A stretch of DNA of 64,000 bases from Closterium sp. NIES-65 (GCA_948144175.1 CANXME010002307.1:1-64000); one strand, 5' to 3'. Shown: positions 41,707 through 54,147, numbered from the stretch's first letter. Numbers and translations: made by a program. The notes: generated by a model from the letters alone, not told the origin.

Positions 41707-43536
41707 CCCTGCCCGTATGTCATTCGCACAGATGACCGTACTGGTCAGACATGCGGGAGGTCTCACACTCAGTACCGCTGCTTCTACCGCCTTACCGACG
41801 CCTTCCGCGAAGAGTTTCCCGACGCGGCTGAGCTCCCCGACTGGGCGGCGCTGCCTAGGCAGAATGTTGATATATTTGCTCTAGACTTTGATGCTATCCG
41901 ATCTGCCATGTATGCATTGATTGTTAGTGCTGAGGGTGACTGTTACTTGTGTATGCCGCCAGACCCAGGTATAGAGGCTGCTGCTCTAGGTGCTAGTGAG
42001 TCTGCTGCCCCAGGTGCTGGTGAGTCTTCTCTCTCTGGTTCTGCGTGTGCTGCGGCCCTGCACACCTTGACACTTGACTCAGGTGCTTCCCACTGTTTCT
42101 TTCGCGACAGTACCACAGTCACACCGCTCTCTGCACCTGTTGCTGTCTCTTTGGCTGACCCCTCTGGAGGCCCAGTCCTTGCACGTTCCTCCACTGTTCT
42201 GCCTTGTCCTGTGGTCCTGTCTGGGCCACTGTCCGGTCTCCACCTCCCCTCGTTCTCTACGAACTTGGTGAGCACTGCTGTCCTCCAGGATACAGGGGTT
42301 GACACCTTCACCCCTGGACGGCAGCGTGTGGCGATCTGTACATGCTCTCGGACCGGTCGCCACCTGGCCACGTTCACCCGTCGGCCTGGGTCGAGTCTGT
42401 ACACACTGACTACTGCGCATCCTCAGGTAGTTGCGTCTACATCTGCGTCAGGTCAGTTTGCTGGCCCCTGCTCGTGTCGCGCCCTGTCGCACCAGACGCT
42501 CCTTTGGCACCACCGTCTTGGTCACCCCTCTGTGGCACGCCTCCGTGGCATGCACTCCCGTCTCCTTGTCTCTGGTCTTCCCAGGTCTTTGCCTCCCCTC
42601 CCAACCTCGCCTGCCCCTCCCTGCCTTTCCTCTGTCGAGGGACGGCAGCGCGCCGCTCCTCACTCCTCCTCGTTCCCCCCGACAGAGGCTCCTCTGCAAA
42701 CTCTCCACCTGGACGTGTGGGGCCCAGCCCGCGTCCGTGAACAGGGCCACGAGCGATACTTTCTGCTGGTCGTCGACGACTACTCGCGTTACACCACGGT
42801 CTTCCCCTTGCGCCACAAGGGGGAGGTCCCTAATGTTCTGATCCATTGGATCCGCGCTGTTTGTCTCCAGCTCCGCGAGCGGTTCAAGACGGACCTTCCA
42901 GTCCTGCGTCTGCACTCTAACAGAGGTGATGAGTTTTCCTCTGACCTCTTGCGAACCTTTTGTCGTACGGAGGGCATTCGCCAGAAGTTCACGCTTCCGG
43001 CCTCTCTGCAGCAGAATGGGGTTGCGGAGAACCGCATTGGCTTAGTCATGGAGAGCGCTCGTACTTCCATGATCCATACAACTGCCCCCCATTTTGTGTG
43101 GCCGTTTGCAGTCCAGTACGCTGCGCATCAGCTCAACCTTTGGCCCCGTGTCTCCTTGCCGGAGTCCTCGCCCACACTGCATTGGATGGGGGAGGTTGGC
43201 GATGCGTCGGTGTTCCGGGTCTGGGGATGTCGAGCCTTTGTCCGCGATACATCCGCGGACAAGCTCTCCTCCCGCGCCGTTCCCTACGTCTTCTTTGGCT
43301 TTGTCCCTGACGCGCCTGGCTAGCAGTTTTACCACCCCACCTCGCGCCGTGTGCTGCCCTCTCAGGACGTCACGTTTGATGAGTCGGTTCCCTTTTAACG
43401 TCTCTTCCCCTACCGCACTGCCCCTCTCCCTCCCCCCTGCTCTTCCTCGCACCAGGTCCTCCTCCAGTAGAACCCCTTCCCCCTCAAGGTCCTGCTCCCT
43501 CAGGTGTGTCCAAGGTAGACCCTGTCGAGCCTGTCG
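41707..43536 (+). pseudogene. Element C: zinc motif, protease and integrase
   Basis: Continues C after B5. The motif C-X13-C-X3-H-X4-C is conserved (CPYVIRTDDRTGQTCGRSHTQYRC, 41711-41782) though the frame changes soon after. From about 41908 a frame of 471 codons carries the protease (LTLDSGASHCFF), HHRLGHPS ... and the integrase. In the DDE triad the second Asp is Asn (LHSNRGDEF, codon at 42919-42921), so the enzyme would be inactive; the Glu remains (QNGVAENRIG). A stop replaces Trp at 43321 within the C-terminal PDAPGWQFYH segment, and another follows near 43397. B6 interrupts the linker at 43537. Confidence 0.83.
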
Positions 43537-43670
43537 TGTGAGAATGAGAACGAGAGAATGAAATGACTATGAATGAAGTGAGTACATATAGGAAACCCTA
43601 ATTGGGTTGTACCCCCTATGGGATAACCCACTATAGCCTACAGAAATAAGTAAGCTATAATGTTCTGACA
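43537..43670 (-). repeat. B6 3' LTR (134 bp)
   Basis: TGTCAGAACATTATAG to CATTCTCACA on the minus strand; the PPT hairpin follows at 43671-43692. Confidence 0.9.
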
Positions 43671-43883
43671 CACCCCCATAGGCAGAGTGGGGGAGAACAA
43701 GGGGTCACAAGACCAGTCAAGCAGAGCAAGGCAAAGCTCAGGGTGGATCACAAAGTCACCACACATTCCGAGCACAAGTTCAAAGGCCAAAAGGCCAGTT
43801 CACATGCATGATCATATATATAGATATACAAGAGGCTAAGCAAGCAAGAGCAAGAGCATATATATATGACAGTACAAGCAAGG

Positions 43884-46000
43884 TCAAGAAGTGAGCAAGT
43901 GAGGCAAGACAGGCACAAGACCCAACTGAGTGCAGAAGCGCTGATGATCACAAGGCGCAAGTGCCTTGGTGAAGACATCAGCAGTGTTGGCCTCAGAGGC
44001 CACGTACGCAAGCCGCAGCTATCCACGCTACTGTAGCTCACGAGAAAGAAAGTAGCGGAGAGCAATGTGCTTAGTCCTGTGCTCCTGTTGCTGCTCTCGA
44101 CACAAGGCCAGCATGGCCTTGTTGTCGACGTACAGGACTGGAGGAGAACGAGGCGGCTCTCCAAGGTCGGTCAGCAGGTAGGTGAGCCAGCGAAGCTCCT
44201 GGGCAGCCATAGCCCCGGCGTAGATCTCAGCATCACAACTGGAGCCGAGAACAGAAGACGAGCGGATAGCCCGCCACGAAACAGAGCCGGAACCAAGACT
44301 GAAAGTGTAACCCTGTGACGACCGCTGCGTAGCCTGGTCGTCAGCCCAAAAAGCGTCCGCGTGCCCAGTGAGGACCACTGGACTCCGCCCTCCAAGCACT
44401 AGCCCCATGCCCGACGTACTGCACAAGTAGCGCAACACCCTCTTCGCTGCAGCCATGTGCTCTGGTGTGTGTCTCCCAGGAGCAACATAGCGTGCGAGAA
44501 TGCTAAGAGGGTATGCAAGGTCAGGTCGAGTACAGGTCATCAGGTACATGAGGCAGCCAACAAGCTCTGGATACGGGCCACTCGACTCTACGGACTCATC
44601 CGAAGGCAGAGCTGGGAGCGAGTGGCGAGTAGGCAGAGGAGTGGCCTGAGGCGAGGAGTAAGTGAAGACGAAGCGCTGAAGGACCTGCTGCACCATATGT
44701 GACTGAGTCAGGGTAATGGTGTGGCGTGCTCTGTCCCGGGTGATCTGCAAGCCAAGGTAGCTGCGCAGTTCACCCAGGTCAGTGCACGTGTGTCTCTTTT
44801 GCAGCTCGGACTTCACGTGGGCGAGTCCAGCAGTGTCAGCTGTGGCAAAGACCAAGTCGTCGACATACACGAGGATGTAGAATGGCGGCAGAGAGGTGTC
44901 GGTGCGTAGAAATAGCGACGGGTCGGCAGTAGAAGGAGCAAACCCAAGAGCCGCAAGCGTAGTCCTCAGTGTGTCGTGCCACTCACGGGGCGCCTGGCGG
45001 AGACCGTAGACTGGACGCCGGAGACTCCACTAGGTACCAGGAGGGAAAGACCCAGTGAAGCCAGGTGGGCGGCGCAGCCAGATCTCCTCGTGCAGGCTGC
45101 CCTGCAAGAAAGCAGTGCTGAAGTCGAGAGAGTGCAGCTCGTAGTCACGGTGAGTAGCAACGTGCAGCAGTACCCGAAGAGTTGTCATCTTCGGGGTGGG
45201 GGAGAAGGTCTGAAAGTAGTCAACCCCCTGCCGCTGACTGAAGCCACGAGCCACGTAACGCGCCTTGAAGACAGGCGGTGAACCCGGCGGCCGCTTCACC
45301 CTGAAGATCCACATGCCACTAACGATGTTCGCCCCAGGAGGGGGGACAGCGTCAACGTAGATGCCTGTGGACTTCCAGGAAGCCATCTCTGCATCCATAG
45401 CTGCCTGCCACTGTGAGGAGTAGGGACCCTCTATCGCCTCTGCGTAAGAGCGCGGAGTCGGGATGTCAAGTGCATCCGGGTCTCCCTCAGGGGTAAGCAG
45501 TACGGACAAGAGATGCGGTGAAGCGGCTGCCAGGCACTGGAACTCCTCTTGCCTGTCCTCGAGGACGTCCGTGCCAAGGGCACACTCACCCCCGACGGAC
45601 GGAGGACAGACAGACTCAGACTCGACGACAAGACTAGCAGCGTAGTCCACGCGACAGCGAGCAGCAAAGTCGACGAGCTCAGTAACGAGGGCAGACGCAG
45701 CAGAAGACTCGTAAGTAGGGTCAGTGACGACAGTAGCAAGGAAACGCGTGACAGTAGGACTGGCAGCACGAAGAGAGTCCGACTCCGGGTCGGCAAGAGC
45801 AGGAAGAGAGGACTCAGGAGGAGAAGGTAAAGGGGCATGCAGAGGAGTAGTAGACGGACGCAGGGACATCCGGTGCGTGCCAGGGACGGGAGGAGGACGC
45901 TGACGCGAACTGCGACCACTAGCGCGTGCAGGACGAACTGCGACCACTAGCGCGTGCAGGACGAACAGGCGACGCGGGACGAGACGCAGGCTCACGACGC
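43884..46000 (-). pseudogene. B6 reverse transcriptase and RNase H
   Basis: RT begins with WKSTGIYVDAV near 45390; the frame from 45995 is open to a stop replacing Gln near 45030 (FPPGT-stop-WSLRRP). After it, YVDD (44853-44867) and RNase H (HADAFWADD, SSCDAEIYAGA, YVDNKAM) are in frame from about 44990, until a stop replaces Gln after RELQ at 44028. The native end would be at 43884. Upstream, a 29-bp stretch near 45920-45960 is repeated in tandem (GCGAACTGCGACCACTAGCG type). Confidence 0.85.
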
Positions 46001-46850
46001 TCAGTAAGACCTCCAGTAGGACCAGCGTAGGGAGAAGGAGCAGGTAAGGGAGAGGCAGGCTGTAGCTGTGACTGAGACGGGACAGGCTATGGACCCTCTA
46101 AGAGAGGAGGAGAGCCAGTAGAAGGTGGAAGACCAAGAACATGCTGCAGGAGTGGAACGAAGTACGGTCGAGGCCGCGCGGCGACGCCAGACACAGCAGG
46201 GACAGCACCAGTACCCCAAGCAGGAGCACCCGCTCCCATAGCACCTCCAGCAGCACCCCTAGCAGCTCCAGAACCCCCAGCAACACCAGGAGCACCACCA
46301 GCAGGACCGCCAGTGGTAGTCTCAGCGCCAACACCCTCAGCAGCACCAGCTCCAGTCGAACCCGCAGGCCTAGCAGCTCTAGTACTCCCAGTACGAGCAC
46401 CTCCGGGACCCGCGACAGCAGCACCATGAGCAGTCGAAGAACCTCCAGCACCAGCAGTACGCCTCCAGCGACGGGCAAACAACTCACACAGCTCCTGTGG
46501 GGAGAGTGGCTCTCGGCGAGACGAAGCACCCGGCGAACCTCGAGGCAAAGAACCTCCAGGCTTAGCACCCCCAGGCAAAGCAACTCCAGGCTCAGCACCC
46601 CAAGGCTCAGTACCCCTAGGCTCAACACCCCCAGGCTCAGCACCCCCAGGCTCAGCACCCCCAGGCTCCGCACCCCCAGGCTCAGCACCCCCAAGTCTCA
46701 GCACCCGTAGGCACAGTACCCCCAGTCTCAGCACCCCTAGGCTCAGCACCCGCAGCAGCACCATAGTTACCAGTGACCTTGACAGGCTCGACCGCGTCTA
46801 CCTGGGATACACCTGACGGGGCAGGACCCTGAGGGGGGAGGGGGTCTACC
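46001..46850 (-). pseudogene. B6 repetitive linker
   Basis: Glu-Pro-Gly-Gly-Ala type repeats (15-bp units, about 46750-46550), then LSPQELCELFARRWRRTAGA and an Ala/Gly/Pro-rich stretch ending in RPRPYFVPLLQHVLGL. The frame is open from 46764 to 46087. In this position the family joins integrase to RT. Confidence 0.75.
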
Positions 46851-48721
46851 GGGGGGGGACCTGGGACCAAGAAGAGCGGGGGTGGGGGGAGGGACGGAGT
46901 GCGGTAGGGGAAGGGGCGGTAGTAGGGTACCGACTCGTCGAACGTGACGTCCTGGGAGGACAGAACACGGCGAGAGGTGGGGTGGTAGAACTGCCACCCA
47001 AGGGCAACCCCAGGAAGACGCAGGGAGCAGCACGAGGGGACAGCTTGTGCGCAGACAAGTCGCGGACAAACGCTTGAGATCCCCAGACCCGGAACGCCGA
47101 CGCATCGCCAACCTTCCCCGTCCACAGCAGGGCTGCGGAGGTCTCCGGCCTGGAGACCCTCGGGTGAAGGTTGATCTGGTGCGCCGCGTACCTCACCGCA
47201 AACGGCCACAGAAAATGGGGGGCAGCCGCATGCATCATGGACGTACGAGCGACGTCCATGACCATGCCAATGCGGCGCTCTGCAATCCCATTTTGCTGCG
47301 GTGAGTCCGGAAGCGTGAAGGTCTGGCGAATGCCTCGTGCACGATAGTAGGCTCGCAGAAGGCCAGAGGAGAACTCTCCGCCTCTGTCCGAGTGCAGACG
47401 CAGAACAGGAAAGTCCGAGCCAAAGCTCTCCCTGAGCTGGAGACGAGCTGCGCAGATCCAGTCGATCAGCACCCCAGTGATATCACCCTTGCTGCGCCAG
47501 GGGAAGACTGTGGTGTAACGCGAGGAGTCATCACCCTTGCGGGCGGGGCCCCACACGTCCATGTGAAGCGTCTGCAACGGGGCCTCAGTCGGAGGAAACT
47601 GGGAGGAGTGAGGGGTAGCACGCTGGCGCCCCTCGACACAAGGGACACACGAAGGGCCAGGGCCCTGAGGAAGGGGAGGGAGGGACCGGGGGAGACCAGA
47701 CACAAGAAGGCGGGAGGCCATGCCTCTGAGCCGAAGCAGAGAGGGGTGACCAAGGCGGTGGTGCCTGAGGAGAGTCTCGTGAGACAGGAGACGACACGAA
47801 CAGGGGGCAGACTCAGGACCAGACCTGGACGCTGCAGCAAACACCTGACCAGACGCAGGGACCCTACCAGACTCAGTAGCTGGGGGGGACGCAGTGGTCA
47901 GTGTGTACAGGCTCGACCCCGGCCGACGGGTAAACGTAGCCAGGTGTCGACCTGTGCTAGCCTCTGTGCAGTGCGTCACCCGCTGACGAGCAATGGTGAA
48001 CTGGTGGACTCCCGCATCCTGTAGGTCAGCACCACTCACCAAGTTCGTAGAGAACAAGGGGAGGTAGAGACCAGACAGGGTGCCAGAGGGAGCCGCCAGA
48101 CAGGGGAGGACAGTGGAGAAGCGAGACCGGACAGGACCCCCAGAGGGGTCAGCCAGGGAAACCGCAACTGGCTGACTAAGCGGCGTGAGTGTGGTGCGAT
48201 CATGAAAGAAGGAGCGAGACGCCCCAGAGTCAAGGGTGAAGGTGTGGGAGGCCGAAGCCGACGTAGTACCTGAGAGCGCAGACTCACCAGTACCTGGGGA
48301 CTCACACACACTAGCACCCAGAGCAGCAGCGTCGCAAGAACCTAGGGCAGCAGCCTCACCAATACCTAGAGCAGCAGTCTCAATGCCCGGATCGGGCGGA
48401 AAACACCGGTAACAGTCACCCTCATCACTAATGGTCACAGCATACATGGCAGCAAGGATAGCATCAAAGTCAAGATCAACGATAGCTACGCCAGCCCTAG
48501 ACAGCTCTCCCCAGCGGGGGATCTCCGTGGCCTCCGGAAACTGCTGACGCCAAGCGTCCGTCAGGCGGCCAAAACAGCGCTGGGTTGGGTGCGCACCCCC
48601 ACACTGCTCACCCGCGCGGTCGCCGGTGCGAAGGACGTAGGCGCAGGGACCAAGACCCCCACCACGCTGACGCTGCGTGTACCACTCACGGAGCTGCTGA
48701 GGGGTGGGGACGTCGCGAGAA

Positions 48722-48756
<35 letters not shown>

Positions 48757-49320
48757 CTGACCACCCCCAGTGCCGCTCCGCTCTGAAGTGCCACTCCGAC
48801 CACCTCCACCACCTCCTCCTCCACCTCCTCCACCTCCGCCACCGCCGCCACCCCCGCGAGTACCGCCGCCACCGACGCCGCCTCCGCCACCACCGCTGCC
48901 ACTAGCAACCCCACCCCCGCCACCTCCTCCACCGCCACCCCCACTCCCTCCGCCGTCTCCACCTCCACCGCCACCGCCCCCGCTAGCCCCACCCGCTCCC
49001 TTGCCCCCCTTGCCCTTGCCAGGGCGACGTCTCCCGCTAGGGGCAGACGCCGCACCGACCGACTCAAGACCAACGAGGTCGGCCGCAGCGGCAGAGGCGA
49101 CAGAGGGCAAGAGAGGGGAAGGAGAACACCCCTCAAAGATGGGGGCGCGAGGGTCACCTCGAGAGGCTCCTACAGCGACGATGCTCTTTTCCGCCGCTAG
49201 GAGGGCCTTCTCTAGGCTGTCGACTGTGAGAGTGGTGGGACAGACCGCAAGGAAGTGGTCCCGGACTACACGAAGGGAGTCGGGGAGGCGGGTGACTAGA
49301 AAGTAGAGAGTGATGTACAT
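46851..49320 (-). pseudogene. B6 gag C-terminal half, protease and integrase
   Basis: One long frame from MYITLYFLVTRLPDS at 49320. It holds a polyglycine tract (about 48996-48795), a Gln run, the C-X13-C-X3-H-X4-C motif (CAYVLRTGDRAGEQCGGAHPTQRC), protease (TLDSGASRSFF), HHRLGHPS ... CVPC and the integrase. An in-frame deletion near 47530 removes about 14 residues of the core (HMDVWGPARKGDDSSRYTT); the catalytic residues in HMDVWGP, HSDRGGEFSS and QNGIAERRIG survive. An 11-bp deletion near 47003 shifts the frame at the end. This is the longest gag-integrase fusion frame in the window. Confidence 0.86.
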
Positions 49321-49790
49321 GGGGGGGGGTTCTTGGTGCAGAAGTCAGCAGGAAGCGTAGCGCGGTAGCGGGTGTCACTAGTGCGGAGGTGCGTAATGAG
49401 ATCAGCGACTGTGGGAAAGGCGGCAAGGTCAGGGAAGAGGAAGGGTAGCATGAGGCGGCTCAGTGCAGCAGTGGCAGGGGAGGAGTAGCGCGCAACTACA
49501 GCGTCGTACAAGGTCTGAGCACTCTTGTACTGACTAAAGTGCGCACGCTCAGAGGTAGGGAGGTGGCGACGCACAGCAAGACGTGCAGCATCATCGCGCG
49601 TAGCCCACTGGGAGCGAACAGTAGGGTCAGCATCAGAAGCAGGGGCAGGGGAAGCGCCAGAGGTAAGGTCAAAGAGAGAGAGGCCGTCTGCCCTATCGCA
49701 CTGTAAGAACAACTACAGGTCATCTACCCAGACCTCAAAGTCAATGGCCCGACCCTCAGCGTCAAAAGCGAGGACACTAGGGGTAGCCAT
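49321..49790 (-). pseudogene. B6 gag N-terminal part
   Basis: ATG at 49790 (MATPSVLAFDAEGRAIDFEVW). A stop replaces Gln in DDLQLF near 49716, then the frame is open from 49712 to the C-run beside 49320, where the register changes. Separate breaks at the N-terminus and at the homopolymer. Confidence 0.82.
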
Positions 49791-50676
49791 GACGACAGAC
49801 GCCTAGCAGTGCAAGCAGTAGGGTGGGGGCAGTGCAGTGAAAAAGAAGGCGCTGTGCTCACCAGACTGGGCAGAACGGGCGGTCTGGAAGTAGGGCAGCT
49901 CAGCAGCCGGGGGCTCGGCTGCTGGGCGGCCCGGCTGCTCGGCGGCTCGGCTTCTAGGCGGCTCGGCGGCTCGGCTGCTGGGCGGCTCGGCGGCTTGGCG
50001 GTTGGCTGCTGGGCAGCTCGGCGGCTCAGCAGCTGGGCGACCCGGCGGTCGGGCGGCTCTGGTTCAGGGCGGCGCGGCGGTCGTAGGTAGGGCGGCGGGT
50101 GGGCCGCAGGTAGGGCGGCAGGCGTGCCGCAGGTAGGGCGTCTGGCGGGCCGCTGAGTAGGGCGGCGGGGCCGTGACGTAGTACGGCGGGGCCGTCGAGA
50201 AGGGCGGCGGGGCCGCAACGTAGGGTGGCGGGGCCGTCGAGGGTAGGGCGGCGGGGCCGTCGAGGGTAGGGCAGCGGGGCCGCGACGTAGGGTGGGGCGG
50301 CGGGGCCGCGACGTAGGGCGGTGGGACCGTCAAAGTAGTGCGGCGGGGCCGCGACGTAGGGCGGCGGGGCCGTAGAAGGATAGGGCGGCGGGGCCGTCGA
50401 AGGGTAGGGCGGCGGGGCCGTGACGTAGGGCGGCGGGGCCGACGAAGGGTAGGGCGGCGAGGCCGCAGGAGTAGGGCGGCGGGGCCGCGACCGAAAAGGC
50501 GGCGCGACGGGCCGCAAGGGGAGGGGCAACACGACGGGCCGCTAGGGGAGGGGCGACACGACGGGCCGCTAGGGGAGGGGCGACACGACGGGCCGCTAGG
50601 GGAGGGGCGACACGACGGGTCGCTAAAAAAAAAGGAACGCGCGCCTCGGGGCGCGCTTCGGTGGGCCCAAGAAACA
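49791..50676 (-). repeat. B6 GC-rich tandem-repeat leader
   Basis: About 0.89 kb. Units such as CTGGGCGGCTCGGCGG near gag, then GTAGGGCGGCGGGGCCGTCGAAG (about 23 bases; 50130-50460), then GGGGAGGGGCGACACGACGG units (50510-50620). An A9 run and a GCGCGCC-TCGG-GGCGCGC hairpin occur near 50625-50660. Confidence 0.75.
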
Positions 50677-50706
50677 GTCCCTAGGAGGGGACTTGCTCTG
50701 ATTCCA
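50677..50706 (-). promoter_or_regulatory. B6 PBS and hairpin with altered stem
   Basis: Minus-strand TGGAATCAGAGC abuts the LTR. The hairpin at 50677-50692 is GTCCC ... GGGAC-compatible in place of GTTCCC ... GGGAAC, keeping pairing despite changed bases. Confidence 0.7.
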
Positions 50707-50840
50707 TGTGAGAATGAGAACGAGAGAATGAAATGACTATGAATGAAGTGAGTACATATAGGAAACCCTAATTGGGTTGTACCCCCTATGGGATTCCCCA
50801 CTATAGCCTACAGAAATAAGTAAGCTATAATGTTCTGACA
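50707..50840 (-). repeat. B6 5' LTR (134 bp)
   Basis: Matches 43537-43670 except for two bases near 50795. Confidence 0.9.
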
Positions 50841-50845
50841 TGTTG

Positions 50846-53711
50846 AGTTCGCTGTCGACTCTGGTGCTGATCGAGGTGTTTCGTCTGGGGGTGGTGAGCA
50901 TGCAAGTGCTGGGCCTAGGGGTGCTGAGCTTGAGTGTGCGGAGCCTGAGGGTGCTGAGCCTGGGGTTACTGAGTCTGGGGGTGCTGAGCCTGTGAGTGCG
51001 GAGCCTGGGGGTGCTGAGCCTGGGAGTGCTGAGCCTGAGCGTGCTGAGCCTAGAGGTGCTGAGCCGAGAGGCCCTTCGGGTATCTTGTCGCGGCCGGAGA
51101 CTATCTCTCCATTGCAGCTGCGCGAGTGGTTTGCTCGCCGCTGGAGTCTCCGAAGTGGTGCTGTTGGAGCTGGAGCTGCTGGAGGTGCTGGAGCCGCTAG
51201 TCCCGGACGTGCTCGTACTGGAGGTACAGGAGCTGCTGAAGGTGCTGGAGGTGCTGCTGGAGCTGGAGCTGCTGGAGGTGCTGGAGCAGCTGGAGCTGGA
51301 GGTGCTTTTGGAGCTGGAGCTGGAGATACTGCTGGAGCAGGTCCTGCTGGTGGTGCTGGTGGTGCTGGAGCTAGTGGTGCTGCAGGAGTTGGAGCTGGAG
51401 ACCCTGGAGCTAGGGGTGCTGGAGCTGTCTCTGCTGGTTCTCGTGGTGCTGCACGGCCGCGGCCGTACTTCGTTCCACTCCTTCAGCAAGTTCTTAGTCT
51501 CCCGCCTTCTACTAGTCCTACTACTCCCTTCGCGTGTCCACCGCCTGTCCAGTCGCAATCGCAGTTATACCCAGCCTCCCCACTGCCTGGTCCTTCTCCT
51601 TACACTAAACCGGCTGGAGGTCTTGCGGAGCGTCGTGAGCCTGCGTCTCGTCCTGCGTAGCCTGATCGCGTGCGTCGCACTGGTAGTCGTGTTACGCGTC
51701 CGCGTCCTCCTCCTGTCCCTGGCACGCACCAGATGGCACTTTGTCCTTCCTCTCTTCCACTTCGTGTCCCTCTGCCGTCCTCTACTACGTCCTCCCTTGC
51801 TGGCGGTCCGGACCCCGAGTGTGACTCACTTCGTGCTACCAGCCCTACTGTCACGCATCTGCTAGCTACTGTTGTCACTGACCCTTCCTTTGAGTTCACT
51901 GCTGCGTCTGCCTTAGTTGCTGAGCTTGTCGACTTTGCTGCTCGCTGTCGTCTCGACTCCACCACTAGTCTTGTTGCTGAGTCAGAGTCTGTCTATCCTC
52001 TGTCCGTCGGGGGTGAGTGTGCTCTTGGCGCGGACGTCCTTGAGCATAGGCAGGAGGACTTCGGATGCTTTGCAGCTGCTGTACCTCATCTCGTGTCCAT
52101 GCTGATTGCACCTGAGGGAGACCCGGATGCACCAGACATCCCGACTCCGCACTCTTACGCAGAGGCGATAGAGGGTCCCTACTCTTCTCAGTGGCAGTCA
52201 GCCATGGACCCAGAGATGGCATCCTGGAAGTCCACAGGCACTTACGTCGACGAGGTTCCCCCACCTGGGGCGAACATCGTCAGTGGCATACGGATTTTCA
52301 GGGTGAAGCGGCCGCCGGGTTCTTCGCCTGTCTTCAAGGCGCGTTACGTTGCACGAGGCTTTAGTCAGAACAGGGACTTGACTTCTTCCAAACCTTCTCC
52401 CCTACCCCGAAGATGACTACTCTTCGGGTACTGCTGCACGTCGTCGCTAAGCGTGACTACGAGCTTCAGTCTCTTGACTTCAGCACTACTTTCCTACAAG
52501 GCAGCCTTCACGAGGAGATCTGGCTGCGCCGCCCACCTGGCTTCACTGGGTCGTTTCCTCCTGGTACCCACTGGAGCCTCTGGTAGCCAGTCTACGGTCT
52601 CCATCAGGCACCTCGCAAGTGGCACGAGACACTGAGGAAAGTCTTGCAGCTCTTGGGTTTGCTCCTCCTACTGCTAACCCGTCGCTGTTTCTACGCACCG
52701 ACACTTCGCTGCCACCCTTCTACATCCTCGTGTACGTCGACGACTTGGTCTTTGCCACTGCTGACAATACTGGCCTGGCCCACGTGAGGAGCTGCAGAAG
52801 AGACACACGTGCACAGACCTGCATGAGCTGCGCAGCTATCTTGGCTTGCAGATCACCGGGGAAAGAGCACGGCGCACCATTATCTTGACTTAGTCACACA
52901 TGGTGCTGCAGGTCCTTCAGCACTTCGACCTTCCAGTACTCCTCGCCACAGGCCACTCCTCTGCCTACAGGTCACTCACTCTCAGCTCTGCCTTCGGATG
53001 AGTCCGTAGAGCTGAGTGGCCTGTATCCAGAGCTTGTGGGCTGCCTCATGTATCTGATGACCTTGACTCGACCTGACCTTGCTTACCCTCTTACCATCCT
53101 GGCACGCTACGTTGCGCCCGAGAGACACCGACCAGCGCACTGGAAGGCCGCTAAGAGGGTAATGCGCTACTTGTTCAGTACGTCGGGCATGGGGCTCGTT
53201 CTTGGAGGACGGGGTCCAGTTCTCCTTGGGTTACACAGAGGCTTCTTGGGCTGACAACTTGGCTAAGCAGCGGTCGTCACAGGGTTACACCTTCAGCCTT
53301 GGCTCCGGTTCTGTTTGGTAGCGGTGTACCCGCTCGTCTTCTGTTCTCAGCTCCAGTTGTGAGGCTGAGATCTGCGCAAGGGCCATGGCTGCACAACAGT
53401 TACGCTGGCTCACCTACCTGCTGACCGACTTGGGAGAGCCGCCTCGTTCTCCTCCAGTTCTGTACGTCGACAACAAGGCCGCCATTGCCTTGTGTCAGGA
53501 GCACAGAATGGAGCACAGAATGAAGCACATAGCTCTGCGCTACTTGCTTGCTCGAGAGGTTCAGCAGCGAGGTCAGCTTTGTCTTGTTTACGTGGCCTCT
53601 CAGGCCAACACTGCTGATATCTTCCCCAAGGCACTTAAGCCTTATGATCATCAGCGTTTCTGTTCTGTTTTGGGCCTTGTGCCTACCTGGCCTCACTTGC
53701 TCATTTCTTGA
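50846..53711 (+). pseudogene. Element C linker, reverse transcriptase and RNase H
   Basis: After B6 the linker resumes (GAEPGGAEPG-type repeats, 50930-51060; LQLREWFARRW; an Ala/Gly-rich stretch). RT starts near 52190 (WKSTGTYVDEV). A deletion near 52370 shifts the frame, a stop replaces Arg near 52585, and YVDD is intact at about 52732 (YILVYVDDLVFATAD). Further shifts occur near 52790 and 53230. RNase H retains SSCEAEI, YVDNKAA and MKHIALRYLLAREV and ends at 53711. C is clearly older than the B copies, with many independent lesions. Confidence 0.83.
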
Positions 53712-53932
53712 CTTTGCTTGTACTGTGATCTATATACTTATGCCTGCATGCTTACACTTGCTAGGTTGTATTCACTGTACTGCTTGCTCTCCTTTATATA
53801 TAACTTTGCATGTGAACTGGCCTTGTAGCCATTTGCTTGTGCTCAGATTGTGTGATGACTTCGTGATCCACCCTGAGTTTGCTTTGCCTTTCTTGACTGG
53901 TCTTGTGACCTCTTGTTCTCCCCCACTTTGCC

Positions 53933-54045
53933 TATAGGGATGTGTGAAACTTGCTTGTTGTGTAGGCTGTAGTGTACAACCCAAATTAGGGTTTGCTACT
54001 TGTACCCATCTTGCTGCTAGTTCAATCCATTCGTTCTTTCTGACA
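53933..54045 (+). repeat. Element C PPT and 3' LTR (about 103 bp)
   Basis: CTATAGGGATG (PPT) is followed by TGTGAAACTTGC at 53943; the LTR probably ends TTTCTGACA at 54045. Core GTAGGCTGTAGTG and GTACAACCC match family B LTRs in plus orientation. No 5' partner is present. Confidence 0.65.
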
Positions 54046-54147
54046 TATTCCTCGTACTTCTTTTTTCGTCATCTTCTTCTTTCTCCTTCAATTGTTTTAC
54101 GATCGCGTGTGCGCGTGTCTATTTTGTGACGTGGTGTTTAAGTGCCT

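Larger units (their letters stand above)
43537..50840 (-). mobile_element. B6: full-length family B element inserted in C
   Basis: A 7,304-bp element with 134-bp LTRs (two adjacent-region differences by eye) inserted antisense in the linker of C. Flanking 5-mers are TGTCG (43532-43536) and TGTTG (50841-50845), a target duplication with one transition. All family B modules are present, with several inactivating changes. The C coding frame (VDSGADRGVSS...) resumes right after it. Confidence 0.9.

Noticed and set aside
50992..51865. Leu/Val-rich plus-strand frame as a membrane protein
   Set aside because: It is a shifted frame over the Ala/Gly-rich linker of C (GTGCTG repeats); hydrophobicity is a by-product of the repeat.
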